In this document: positions 1 through 10,666 of the stretch, one piece after another | Layout: each line of letters opens with the position of its first letter | Position numbering within the stretch: position 1 is the stretch's first letter | DNA from: Hydrangea macrophylla | Taxonomy: Eukaryota; Streptophyta; Magnoliopsida; Cornales; Hydrangeaceae | Length of the DNA stretch: 64,000 nucleotides | Assembly (NCBI GenBank): GCA_033977485.1 | Contig: CM066993.1 | Coordinates: forward strand, 66,814,864-66,878,863 | Reading direction: 5' to 3' | Made by a program: the position numbers and the translations under genes | The notes under the pieces: model-generated | What the model saw: only the letters and a program-made list of their open reading frames with translations | The model's database searches: none | Told to the model about the DNA's origin: nothing

Positions 1-830
1 ACTGGGAAAGTTGTTGATAACAAAGTCCGTGAGGTTCCTGAAGAACTGACAAAAAATCTAAAAGAACAACTTGTTGACGAGCACAGAGAGGGAAAGAGGC
101 CAAAACTCAATGATGTTGAAACAACCACCCCACCGGTTGTTGAGAATGAAACATCTACCTCCAAGGCAAGCTTGCCTCTTGAGCCAAATATTTCCAAATA
201 TGTTCCAAAACAAGGGCAAGGCCCTTGAAATTTTCAAAATGCTAAAAGAGGCTAAGATTAACATTCCTCTTCTTGAAATGATCAAAGATGTTCCTGGTGT
301 TGCCAAATTCTTAAAAGATCTTTGCACAAGAAAACGCAAGTTCAATGTGCAAAAACAAGCCTACAAAATGGCATAAGCATCCTCTTGCATCTGCGACAAT
401 ATCCCCCTGAAACATAAAGATCCTGGTTATCCTACCGTTTCTTGTGTCATAGGGAATTTCAAAATTAAAAAGGCCCTCTTGGATCTAGGTGCTAGTATCA
501 ACCTGCTACCCTATTCGGTTTATCTCCAATTAGGTCTCGGAGAACTTAAGGAGACGCAGACTGTCCTGTAATTAGCCGACCGCTCTATTAGGGTACCGAA
601 AGAGATAGTTAAGGATGTGTTGGTCCAAGTCGATGCTTTTTACTACCCGACGAATTTCATTATCATGGACACACGACCAGTTGAGGGTGGGACTTCTCCC
701 ATTCCCATCATCCTTGGTCGACCATTCCTAGCCACTATCAATGCCTAAATACGTTGTAGGAATGGAAACATAAAATTGGTTTATGATAACATGACCGCAG
801 ATGTTAATGTTTACAATCTCATGGAGTAAC
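1..830 (+). pseudogene. Athila gag C-terminus and aspartic protease, broken
   Basis: The first 230 bases encode the acidic/proline-rich gag tail. A frameshift near 225 moves the frame to the conserved gag segment around INIPLLEMIKDVPG and FLKDLCTRKRK, which ends at a stop at 374. From about 460 the retropepsin-like protease appears with active-site motif LLDLGASINLLP and the flap/C-terminal motif ILGRPFLAT. In-frame stops fall near 569 and 746. The same order and motifs occur intact in elements A and B in this window, which supports the assignment. The protein would process gag and pol precursors; here it cannot be made whole. Confidence 0.8.
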
Positions 831-1135
831 CAGATCTTGAGGATGATGATACTTGTGAGGTTGATTTCATTGATACTCTTACACACAAGTTCTTTCACTT
901 CACGTGTTTGGAGGAACCTCTTGATTTATGTTCGATTCAAGAAACCACCCCTGATGGTGTTTCATTGCTCGAGCATTCTCTACTTGAGCTTGAGTTTGAG
1001 GATGCCTTGGAGTTCCATGAATCTAAAGAAGTAGGAGAAGATGTCATGTGGTGTTCTCAATTCTAAAAACTCCCCCCGCGTGACTCTATTCCCTTGCCGT
1101 CTAGTCTTGAAGTCCCCAAACTCGAGCTTAAATAA

Positions 1136-2660
1136 TTGCCTAAAGGGCTCAAGTATGTCTTCTTGGGGGACAAAGAGACTTTCCCGGTGGTGATTTTGTC
1201 CCTACTTAACCCCGATCAAGAAGGGAGTTTGATCAAATTGTTGAAAGATCACCAGAGAGCTTTGGGGTGGACAATCGTCGACCTAAAGGGGATAAGCCCA
1301 ACCATTTGCACTCATAAGATCTACTTGGAGGACGATGCCAAACCCTCACATCAAATGTAAAGACGGCTTAACCCGTACATGAAAGAGGTCGTGAAGGCTG
1401 AGGTTATTAAGTTGTTGGACGTGGGAATCATTTATCCCATTTCTAATAGTCAATGGGTAAGTCCTACCCAAGTTATCCCAAAGAAATCCGGGGTGACAGT
1501 TGTCAAGAATCCAAAAGGCAAACTTGTCCCAACTCGTGTCCCTACCGGTTGGCGGGTTTGCATCGACTACCAAAAATTGAATGCCTTCACCCGAAAAGAC
1601 CACTTTTCTCTACCTTTCCTCGATCAAATCTTAGAGAGGATGGCCGGGCACAAATTCTATTATTTCTTGGATGGTTATTCTGGATATAACTAAATAGAAA
1701 TTGTGCTTGAAGATCAAGAGAAAACCACGTTCACGTGTCCCTATGACACCTCTGCCTATAGGAAAATGTCATTTGGACTACGTAATGCACCGACGACTTT
1801 TCAACGGTATATGCTTAGTATTTTCAGTGACATGGTGGAAATATGCTTAGAAATCTTCATGGATGACTTTAACGTATATGGTGGTTCTTTTGATGACTGT
1901 CTAGGAAACTTAAAGAAAGTCCTAGAGAGGTAAGAGGAGAAAAATCTCGTCCTCAATTTGGAAAAGTGTCACTTTATGGTGACAAATGGGATCGTTCTTG
2001 GGCATATTGTCTCAAGTTAAGGAATTCAAGTTAACAAGGCCAAAGTTGAGCTCATTGCCGACTTACCGCCTCCCACATGTTTGAAAGATGTTAGATCTTT
2101 CCTCGGCCATGCCGGTTTCTATATGAGGTTCATCAAGGATTTCAGTGCAATTTCACGCCCTATGTGTAATTTGCTTGGGAAAGATGCTCTCTTTGAATGG
2201 ACCGAGGCGTGTCAACAAGTATTTGATAAGTTAAAAGCCTTGCTTACGACTGCCCCTATAATGCAATCCCCCTATTGGTCCCTCCCATTTGAGCTCATGT
2301 GTGACGCTAGTGATTATGCCGTAGGAGCGGTTTTGGGCCAACGGAAGGATAGACAACCACATGTCATTTACTACGTGAGTAGGGCTCTTGATAGTGCCCA
2401 AATGAACTATTCTACTACCGAGAAAGAACTACTCGCCATAGTATTCGCCCTTGATAAGTTTCATCAATACTTGGTTGGATCTCAAATCGTGTGCTTTACC
2501 GATCATGCGACTCTAAAGTACCTTCTCAATCAAAAGGATGCTAAAGCCCGGTTGATTCGTTGGATCCTCCTCCTCCAAGAATTCGATTTATCTATCAAGG
2601 ACAAAAAAGGCGTTAAAAATGTGGTTGTCGATCACCTATCTCGTTTGACTGTGAGTGTTG
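1136..2660 (+). pseudogene. Ty3/gypsy reverse transcriptase and RNase H, broken
   Basis: Reverse transcriptase starts near 1370 (MKEVVKAEVIKLLDVGIIYP) and continues through WRVCIDYQKLN. The catalytic motif, normally YxDD, reads FMDD at about 1857. Further on come the connection motif [15 protein letters not shown] and RNase H with [14 protein letters not shown] and the [15 protein letters not shown] helix, ending near VDHLSRL (2645). The frame is cut by stops near 1357, 1691, 1931 and 2018, several consistent with C-to-T change at former glutamine codons. The second half (2081-2794) is an uninterrupted 237-codon block. In a live element this domain copies the RNA genome into DNA and removes the RNA strand. 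Confidence 0.9.
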
Positions 2661-3831
2661 AGGTTGCAGACCCGACTCCGATTAGGGATATGTTCCCCGA
2701 TGAACATTTGTTCTCTATCTCCGCTTTGCCATGGTACACCGGCTTGGCAAATTTCCTAGCTTCGGGTTCTGTCCCCTCACATTGGACTCCCTAAGATATG
2801 CATAAATTTGGGGTCGAGGCACGGTCATTCTTCTTTGATGACTCTTACATGTTCAAATATTGTGCCGACCAAATCATTCGTCGTTGTATTCCCAACAATG
2901 AAATCCAAAGCGTACTCTCTTTTTGCCACGACCAAGATTATGGTAGGCATTTCTCGTCTAAAAAGACTTTGGCCAAAATCCTCCAAAGCGGATTGTATTG
3001 GCCCACTCTATTCAAAGATGCCCACAACTATTGCAAAGCATGTCATAGATGTCAATTGCTTGGTAGTGTCACAAGGAAAAATATGATGCCATTGAACTCG
3101 ATAATTATAATCGAAGTCTTCGATTGTTGGGGAATTGACTTCATCGGCCCATTTCCTATCTCCTTTGGGTATGAGTACATCCTTGTCGAGGTTGATTACG
3201 TTTCTAAATGGGTCGAAGCAATTGCAAGCAAGGGTAATGACCACGAAATCGTGGTGAAATTCCTTAAAGAGAACATCTTGTCTCAATTCGGAATTCCAAA
3301 GGCCATAATAAGTGACCAAGGAGTGCATTTTGTAATCATCCTTTTGAACTTCTCATGGAGAAATATGGCATAACTCATAAGACCTCGACCACTTATCATC
3401 CGCAAACTAATGGTCAAGTGGAATTGGTCTATAGGGAGATCAAAGGAATTTTAGAAAAGACAGTGAACCCGTCTAGAAAAGATTGGTCTTTAAGGTTAAC
3501 CAATGCTCTTTGGGCTTATTGGACAGCTTATAAGACCAATCTCGAAATGTCTCCTTACCATTTAGTTTATAGAAAGGCGTGTCACATACCGGTTGAACTT
3601 GAACACCGGATATTTTGGGCCATAAAAAAGCTCAATTTTGACACGGATAAGGGTGGTGCTAAAAGAAAGCTTCAAATCTTGGAGCTTGAAGAAATCCAGA
3701 ATGACGTGTATGAAAGTTTAAAGATCTACAAAGCACGTACCAAAGCGTTTCATGACAAATGCATAGTGCGCAAGCACTTCGAACCGTGCTCTTGTATGAT
3801 TCTCGTCTACACTTGTTTTTGGGAAAAGTAA
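2661..3831 (+). pseudogene. Ty3/gypsy integrase, frameshifted
   Basis: The HHCC zinc-binding domain is seen at about 2925-3060 (histidines in [10 protein letters not shown], cysteines in CKACHRC). The DDE core follows: first aspartate in GIDFIGPFP (about 3138), second in ISDQGVHF (about 3313), glutamate in NGQVE (about 3415). A stop at 2792 and a frameshift around 3345 separate the second aspartate from the glutamate, so no complete core can be translated. After the core the frame runs to 3829. The family joins the DNA copy to host DNA. Confidence 0.88.
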
Positions 3832-5166
3832 AATCTAGGTGGACCGGCCCGTCAAAAAAGTCTACCCTCATGGTGCAATTGAAATTCTAGACCCAAAGGA
3901 GGGTAATATGTTCAAAGTGAATGGCCAAAGACTCAAGCCGTTCTTGGAAGGTTTTGACTCGACGTTGGAGTCGATTCCGTTGCAAGATCCCGTTTACGGG
4001 GTCGAATAGATGTGTATGACGCCTTCTTTTGTGCCGAGTATGCCTCGGCAAGTCCCTTCTTTTGTAGAGCCATCGATCGTATCCTAGCCCTAGGTGTGCT
4101 TTTGTACCCACCCTTCGCGTTCCTCGGTCGTGTTTGGGTCCGCTCGACTCGAACCTCTTACGTGTAGGTTGTTCTTATACGCGTCGTCGACGCGGGGTTG
4201 ATGTTTTTATTTAATTCTATTTTAGTTTTATAATAGTTTTTGTTTTCTTTCTTTTTTTCTTTCTCTCTTTCCTTTTATTTAAAAAAAAAGTGTGTTGGTT
4301 GCCCCTTCTGTGATCCTTATATGATTCAGGCAGAGGGGCATTCGACCAGTCGAAGTGCCCCACTCGACCGGTCCACTTGTTTGGTTCTTTTTATGATTTT
4401 GGCAGAGGGGCATTCGACTGGTCGAATAACCCCGTTCGACTAGTCGAGCGAGGCGCGGGCAGTTTTAATCTCTTCCCCTCCCACTTTCTTCTTTTCATTT
4501 TCATTTCTTTTTCTCTCTCTCCCTCTTCGGCGATCTCCCTCTCCCCCACCATCATCCAGCACCACCATCAACCACCTCTCCCCCACCATCACCAAGCACC
4601 AAACACCCACCTGCGTCCCCTCTCTCTCTCCACCACCACATCTTCCCCCACTTTCAAACCCTAACCCTAAAATTCACCCTTGGGGCTTGGAGCTCCAAAG
4701 CCTCCAAGCCACTTGACCCCTACTCTCTTGGTCTACCCTCAGCCCGAATTAAGGTAAGCATCCTAATTTTTATGTCAATTTTGAATTCTACGGTGTAAAT
4801 TGGTTTGTTTTGCTTTCAATATTTGGGTCAATTTGCTAATTGGGGTGTAGGGGCAATGTGGTTTTAAATTGGGTATGTTTGATTGCGAAATCAAGGCTTC
4901 CCAAACTTAACCCTAGGTTTCTAAATCTTTTCAATCACGATTGTGGGTTGGGTATTTTTGTATCACTTTTCTTTTTGGGTGTCACGTGCTCGTCAAAATT
5001 CTTTGTCGACCTAAACGAGCACGTGACCACCCAAGTGGGGCTTTGTGTTTTCTCTCTTTCTCTTAAAGCCCCAATTTCATCTTTTCCACTCCCTAACGAA
5101 CCTATAGAGTTGTGCACTCCATCTTGGGCGTACTTGTGATTATATGGCTCATTTCTTTTCAAGTTT
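3832..5166 (+). other. Spacer between integrase and env-like ORF, no gene seen
   Basis: About 1.3 kb without a supportable reading frame. The first 250 bases continue integrase-like C-terminal coding sequence with stops. Then come pyrimidine-rich stretches (4230-4280, 4480-4640) and a pair of palindrome-bearing units (annotated separately). CCCTAACCCTAA at 4659-4670 resembles telomere repeat but is only about two units long. A splice-acceptor-like region before the env-like ORF is possible; Athila env-like proteins are thought to be made from spliced RNA, but no site is convincing by eye. Confidence 0.5.
4318..4452 (+). repeat. Two units carrying CGACCGGTCG-type palindromes
   Basis: Two imperfect units of about 80 bases, each with a GGGGCATTCGAC(C/T)(A/G)GTCGAA core followed by a second CGAC(C/T)(G/A)GTCGA palindrome. 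Two units with the same cores occur in this element's own 3' LTR at 22098-22216, so the motif is shared between the internal non-coding region and the LTR. Confidence 0.75.
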
Positions 5167-7541
5167 GTGATGACAAAGCCTAAAACCACCGACGTCCCTC
5201 GCCCGTTGGACCCCAAGCCTCGCCCCTTTCGAGGTTTTCGTTCCAAGGAAACCAAGGAGTGGCACAACGCCTACTTTGCCACTCGCGTTATCCTTAAGGA
5301 GTGGTCCGTTGACCACATTGCTTTTCCAAATTCCGTGCGCGAAGCCTTTGAGGGCCGTGGTTGGGGCGATTATGTAGCCGTAGAGCACCACGTAAACGAG
5401 GAGATGGTGTGTGAGTTCCACGCCAGCCTTATCCCTGATTCAGATTCCTAGCACGCATTCTTTGTGTTTGTGAGGGGCAGGTGCTTCATGATTACCCTAC
5501 ATACCCTCGCCCGATTCATGGGCATCGCTGAGGATCACGACGCGATCGCTCCCTACCCTACCATTGAATCCTTGTCACCGCCTCCCATTGTTTACCGCTC
5601 TCTCACCGACCGTGAACATTATTATTCAGGCATCCAGTTACAAGCCAGTGCCAGGACTAGGGCCTACGCTGATCTGCACATAGTGGTTCGCCAAACCTTG
5701 TTTTTCACCACGCATAAGGCCACCCTCAGTCACTACTATGCCGCCCACCTAGCCGCTCTTGGCACCGCGGACCCGTTCTCTCTGTCGAGGTTCATTTTAG
5801 AGGTTATGTACAATGCCTCAGTCAAGGCCATGCCTTCCAGCAGCCTCTCCTACAGATCTCTTGTCACTAGGCCTTGCCTCTCCGAGGGGGTAAAGCCTAA
5901 GCCAGAGGATCACCTCATCTCTGTCGAGGACCCCCTCGGTGTCGTGTCTCTGGCCAAGTCCAAGAGTGCCTTCTAAGCTTAAGCCCGAAAGAGGCAATGG
6001 GCTGCATAGTAGGCGGCTGAGAGAGACGCCCGGCTGAGGGAGATGCCCCCTAGGTTCAAGAGGAGGATGTGGATGTTGAACAGCCTAATCCCGTTCTTGC
6101 AGTAGCTCCTGACTTTGCTCGTCTAGAGCACCTTTTGCTAGAGACTCAGGGAGACTAGGATTGAGATAATGGAGATGGAGGCTCGAGTCATGTCCCGTTT
6201 CGACTCGCTCCAGGTGAGTATGGAAATAGTTGCGGCTCAGCAGGTGGAAAGAGAGTGTCACACCCCGGATCCACTTTCTAAAATAATTTAAATATTTACA
6301 TTAAAACTATAAATAATTAAGTGTATTTCAAAACCATAAAATAATTACACTTGAGCTGTACAAAATATTACAGCAATTCCCCTCACATAATTAAAACCAA
6401 CTAGCCCGAGCCCCCACGGTACTCTATACGGTGCTCCAATTGACTTTATTCTATTCCTTCATTTCCTCAACTACTGGTGTTACCTGCATTTACCAATAAC
6501 ACACGGGGAAATATACAATATGACAGGAATAAACAGCTCAATGAATAAAAAAAAAATACACAATTTGATAGGTTTAAAAAAACATACGCCTATCCCACAG
6601 TCAACCGCTCACCCCCAAGAGCATCATACCAGGATTCCTTGTGGTAATATAGCAAGAGTCACCTTACCTCACCTCACCTTTTACGAAGCCACTCATGACT
6701 TTTTTGATCACTGGACTATTGGCTCTTGGCAGGTGCTCCTTACTCATATACCCATCAGTTCCGTGGTATTTAGCCAACACACTTTCTACCAGTACATTTA
6801 CCAGAAAATTCATAGAGTCCAAATGAAAACGCAGTATAACTCCAAAAGAGTACAAGAGAGATAATAAAGAAATACTCCAGAGATTTGGAAGCATATTGTA
6901 TACAACCCCTGTACCTAAAATAATGTTGCATAATTTTGCCTAACTTTCTAACCAAGCACTCCCATTTAATAACCCATGGCCAAACATGGCCTAAGCTTGT
7001 CCATCTCTAATCTTTACTGCTCGCCGCCCATACTAGCACTTGGTTGCCTAACATCTCAATACACACTACACATACATATACCAATACTAATTGGTGACAC
7101 ACACACACGTGTCACAACCCTTTGCAAATTCACCCACTCACGCCACATCACAAGAATGACAAACCACTTCTACATGCTAACCAATAGTGATAGTTATCAC
7201 CTACACACGGCACACGTGCACTATGACTAACCTTTATTCTATGCATTACACTCAAACCCTCGACAAATCTATTTAATCGCTATTCCAACCCTGCAAAATG
7301 TAATAATCAATTAAAAGTATTAATATGAAATTTAGGGGTATTACAGAGAGGATCTTCAGTTCAGGGCTCTTTTGGACGCTATTGCTCGATCTGGAGGTGT
7401 AGGACCCTCCGCTCCGCCCCGCCATCTTGAGGCCCGTTTCCTTACCGACCTTTTGGCACTTTCTCGACTAACAGCAAGCTCACTTGGCTTTGCCTCTGTA
7501 GTTGCTAGATTCTTGATTAGTTTTCGGTTTTCTTGCTTTTG
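5167..7541 (+). pseudogene. Env-like ORF of Athila element (plant transposon protein domain), interrupted
   Basis: From the ATG at 5167 the frame encodes a protein with the pattern of the plant 'putative plant transposon protein' domain: a RGFRSKETKEW start, an FEGRGWGDYV core, then EMVCEFHASL and a VRGRCFMITLHTLARFMGI segment. This third ORF lies between integrase and the 3' LTR of Athila-type elements. A single stop at about 5449 splits it. More stops follow 5974, and a solo LTR (6256-7345 plus GAGAG duplication) interrupts a charged, probably coiled-coil C-terminal part that resumes at 7351 and ends at a TGA near 7540. The function of the family is not established; no signal peptide is evident. 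Confidence 0.65.
6256..7345 (-). mobile_element. Solo LTR, 1090 bp, target duplication GAGAG
   Basis: The ends are TGTCACACCCC on the left and GGGGTATTACA on the right, flanked by the direct 5-base repeat GAGAG (6251-6255 and 7346-7350). TG...CA termini, a 5-base duplication and no coding sequence mark a solo LTR left by recombination. The minus orientation is preferred because chromovirus LTRs usually start TGTAATACCC or TGTAACACCC and end GGTGTGACA, as the solo LTR at 56548 does. A second member of the family is at 25397-34879. Confidence 0.88.
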
Positions 7542-9193
7542 ATGTTTAGAGCCATGTTGGCCGTTAGCTTAGTTCTTTTCCTAGTGTTCTCTTTATTTTC
7601 TTTAGTTCTTATTTTTTTTGGCACCGTTTAGCTTTTTCATGCACTTCTGTAACTTTTGATGTTTATAATTAATGGAAGTTCATGCTTTCTTTATTTCTCG
7701 TACTCTTTTCTTCTTTGATGTGCTTGGTGGTGGTTACATGTGCAGGATCATCTCTTCTTAGCTTTACAGGAATCGCCCAATTGGTGACATACTCTCCTCT
7801 CTCTTGTCCTTTATGTTTGTTTCGATGTTCATAGATTGTGGACAATGCATGGATCTAGTAGGAGGTGTGATCATCGCTAATTTTTGGTTTAAATTTCATT
7901 ATTTCTTGCCATGTGACACTATAAGCTTGTTTCTTGTTTAAAAAAACTTGGACCCTTGGTCCACGCTTCTAATGATTGTTGCATAGTTGCCCATTCAAAG
8001 TGCCAAGCAATGATGCTTGTCTTGAATTTTTCTTGTGATATTAACATGTGACACTCATTGAATCCCATAAGTCCTAGAACTATCCCAATTATAATGAGCT
8101 TCATTAATTTCAAATCTTGGACTATTGGTGCACATTGCTTAATCGCTTGTAACAAGATTATGTTTAATGCAATCATAACCCATGTATCGTTTGAAACACT
8201 TGTGGAGACTTGAAGCTTGTAAGATTTTGAGCCGTCCTCCAATTTTTAGTGTTACATACACTTCTTCTCTTTTGTTGAAACGTGTATTAAATTCGTAGAT
8301 GATCTCATCTTCTTGTTTTGATCATGCATTAGAGGATTGTCATGTGGTTTTCAAAACTCTTACGTGCTTGTCATCATAGTGGAAAACAATGAATCGCATT
8401 TTCTTGAGGAAATGATTTTAGGTCATCCCACTCACCATTTTCTTTCACCTCTTCTGCATCCACCCCCTTCACACTATCCCAACACATCATTTCACCATAC
8501 TTTCCCCAATCCTCGTGTTTAAAGTATATTCTCGGAAAGTGTTTGCATAAGAGTTTGTTCTTAAAATCAAAAGAGGTCGAGTCGTGATTGTGTGAGAGGG
8601 TACTGAAGGAAGAAAAGAAAAAGAAAGCTCAAGAAAAGAAAAGAAGATAAAAAAAAAAAGCAAGAAAAAGTGCAAAAGAAATAAGAGCTCCATGAGAATA
8701 GTACTTCTCCATTGTATCTCATTGAAATTAATCATTTTCGACTCATCCCTAGTATCGTGAGCCCTTGTGCGAGTCCTTTAGCCTGAGGTTATTCCCTAAC
8801 ACTTCCCGACCCCATTTCTGACATCTCATCACCCCGTTTCCACTTTTTGACCTCACCCAGTTCTAATTGATCCTTGGTATACGATTCAGAGTTTGAGAAG
8901 AGCTTGACAAGTAAGTAGAGTTTTATTTCACCAACTCCAATGCATGGTTTCGTTCATGAGATTTATTTTACTCGTTTTTACAAAGAATAATGTTTTTCAC
9001 ACTTGACATGCGTGCGACATTGCATTCCATTTCCATTACTCTTTGCCTGCATATCCTGAGAGTATCGCCCATTTCGAGAGTTCCATTTCTGAGGGTATTA
9101 CCGGGGAGAATTGTGTTGAAGCGCAGTTTTGATCAAAATTTGGAGTATGAATGCATTGCACTGTGCCAATACTTGTGGGCATGCAAACTTTAC
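7542..9193 (+). other. 3' non-coding region of the Athila-like element
   Basis: No gene is seen. The segment continues after element A at 18047-18428. It contains GGACAATG at 7840-7847 followed by a polypurine-like CTAGTAGGAGGTG (7855-7867), closely resembling the terminal polypurine tract CTAGTAGGGGGTG at 18416-18428. There is a purine-rich run at 8600-8690. Element A inserted at 9193 (TTTAC). Confidence 0.6.
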
Positions 9194-10666
9194 TGATGTT
9201 GTCAAGATCAAGATATAAAAAGTATACTTTACTTTTCTAAAGATTTGTAGTAGTGAAAGTAAAGGTCAAACCCACAGAGTTTGAAATACTACAGTGCTTT
9301 AATTTTAAAACCTAAATCTAATTAATTAAGAAAAACAGATTTTGATTTAATTTTAATTAAACTAATAATAATAAAAGTAAATCTAAATTATGAAAGTACT
9401 TAAATATTTGTTTCTATAATAAGTTTAAGGAACCTAGGATTGCAAATCCACCACTAGCTTCATAATAAGGGTATTTACGAATTACTTTAGCTTATTAAGT
9501 TGGATGATAATGGGGAATTGTAGCTACAAGCCCAATTCCTCCGTCAAGAAAATTACTATGGTTCAAGCACCAACATAATCCATCTTCGGTTAGCACGAAT
9601 TATCCCACACTAAACTAGGGTTGTGGTATAATCCGTCTAATCTAGGCATGGACTATTCGGATACCTGATAGCACAATTCAATTTAAGCACCATTACACGT
9701 AAACAATCTATACAAGCACATCAAATATAGATCATTGAGCACATCACAGTCAAAATAGATCTAAGACAAGAATAAACTTTGAAAGTAATGATTTAATCAA
9801 TAGAAGTACGATTTATTTATAAAAATCCTCTAAATATGTAATCATCATCCATCCATAATAAATCTAAAAGAAAAGCATAAAATACACCCTATTACTTGGC
9901 TAGGGTTTCATTGAAACCCTAGATCTAGGTTTAGTTGGCCATAGAATTGATGAACGGCAAGAGGTTGATGGAGGAGGTCATGTGAATCCTTGGTCTTCTT
10001 CTTCTCCTTGCTTTCCTCCCTTCAATGGCTGAAATTTCAGTGTATATGGCTGTGTATAATATTGTGTAATGATTTGTAACCTTAAATTTAATTTAGAATA
10101 TGATTTATATAGAGTTTGGAAGGATTTAGGAAGCTTTCCTAAGCCAAATCATACTAAAACAGCTATATTTACGTTTCTGGACGTCATATGCACAAACCAC
10201 CTTCGCTGGGCACTTTAACTTAATAAAATACGCGTTTTTGGTTTTTTCACAGGTCGCTCGCGCGGCCCGCTTGCGCGAGGTCCTTTTCGCTGCACTGTGC
10301 GACTTTCGTAGAATTGCAATAACTTTTTTCTCGGAACTCGGATTGACTCTCCGTTTGAAGCCACGCGTCTGTAACTCAAAGATATACATTTTATATCTCT
10401 GGAGAAATTTCTCAAATCCAAAGTATTCTTTGTCAAAAATGCAATTTTCCGAGACTGCTACTGCATTAAGCTTTTACCGGAATCACCGTTTGAGCCCAGA
10501 ATGACTTCCAAAGCCACTAATCATTGGATTTTTGTGCATTTTCAAGTTAAAGCTCTAAATCCTACAAAATTTAGAATACTTATTAAAAAATAACTAATAA
10601 CTACATGGAATGGGCTAACAAAGCGTATTTTTAGAACTATAAACGGCAACTATTCGTCGCCGATCA
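9194..10666 (-). repeat. 3' LTR of element A
   Basis: This 1473-base LTR is a near copy of 16570-18041. Read in element sense it starts TGATCGGCGAC and ends GACAACATCA. It contains a short CGCGCGAG-type palindromic stretch at 10250-10281 and an AAACCCTAGATCTAGG block, also found in element B's LTRs, at about 9916-9932. Confidence 0.95.

Noticed and set aside
4659..4670. CCCTAACCCTAA as possible telomeric repeat
   Set aside because: Only about two units; common in plant leaders and not an array.
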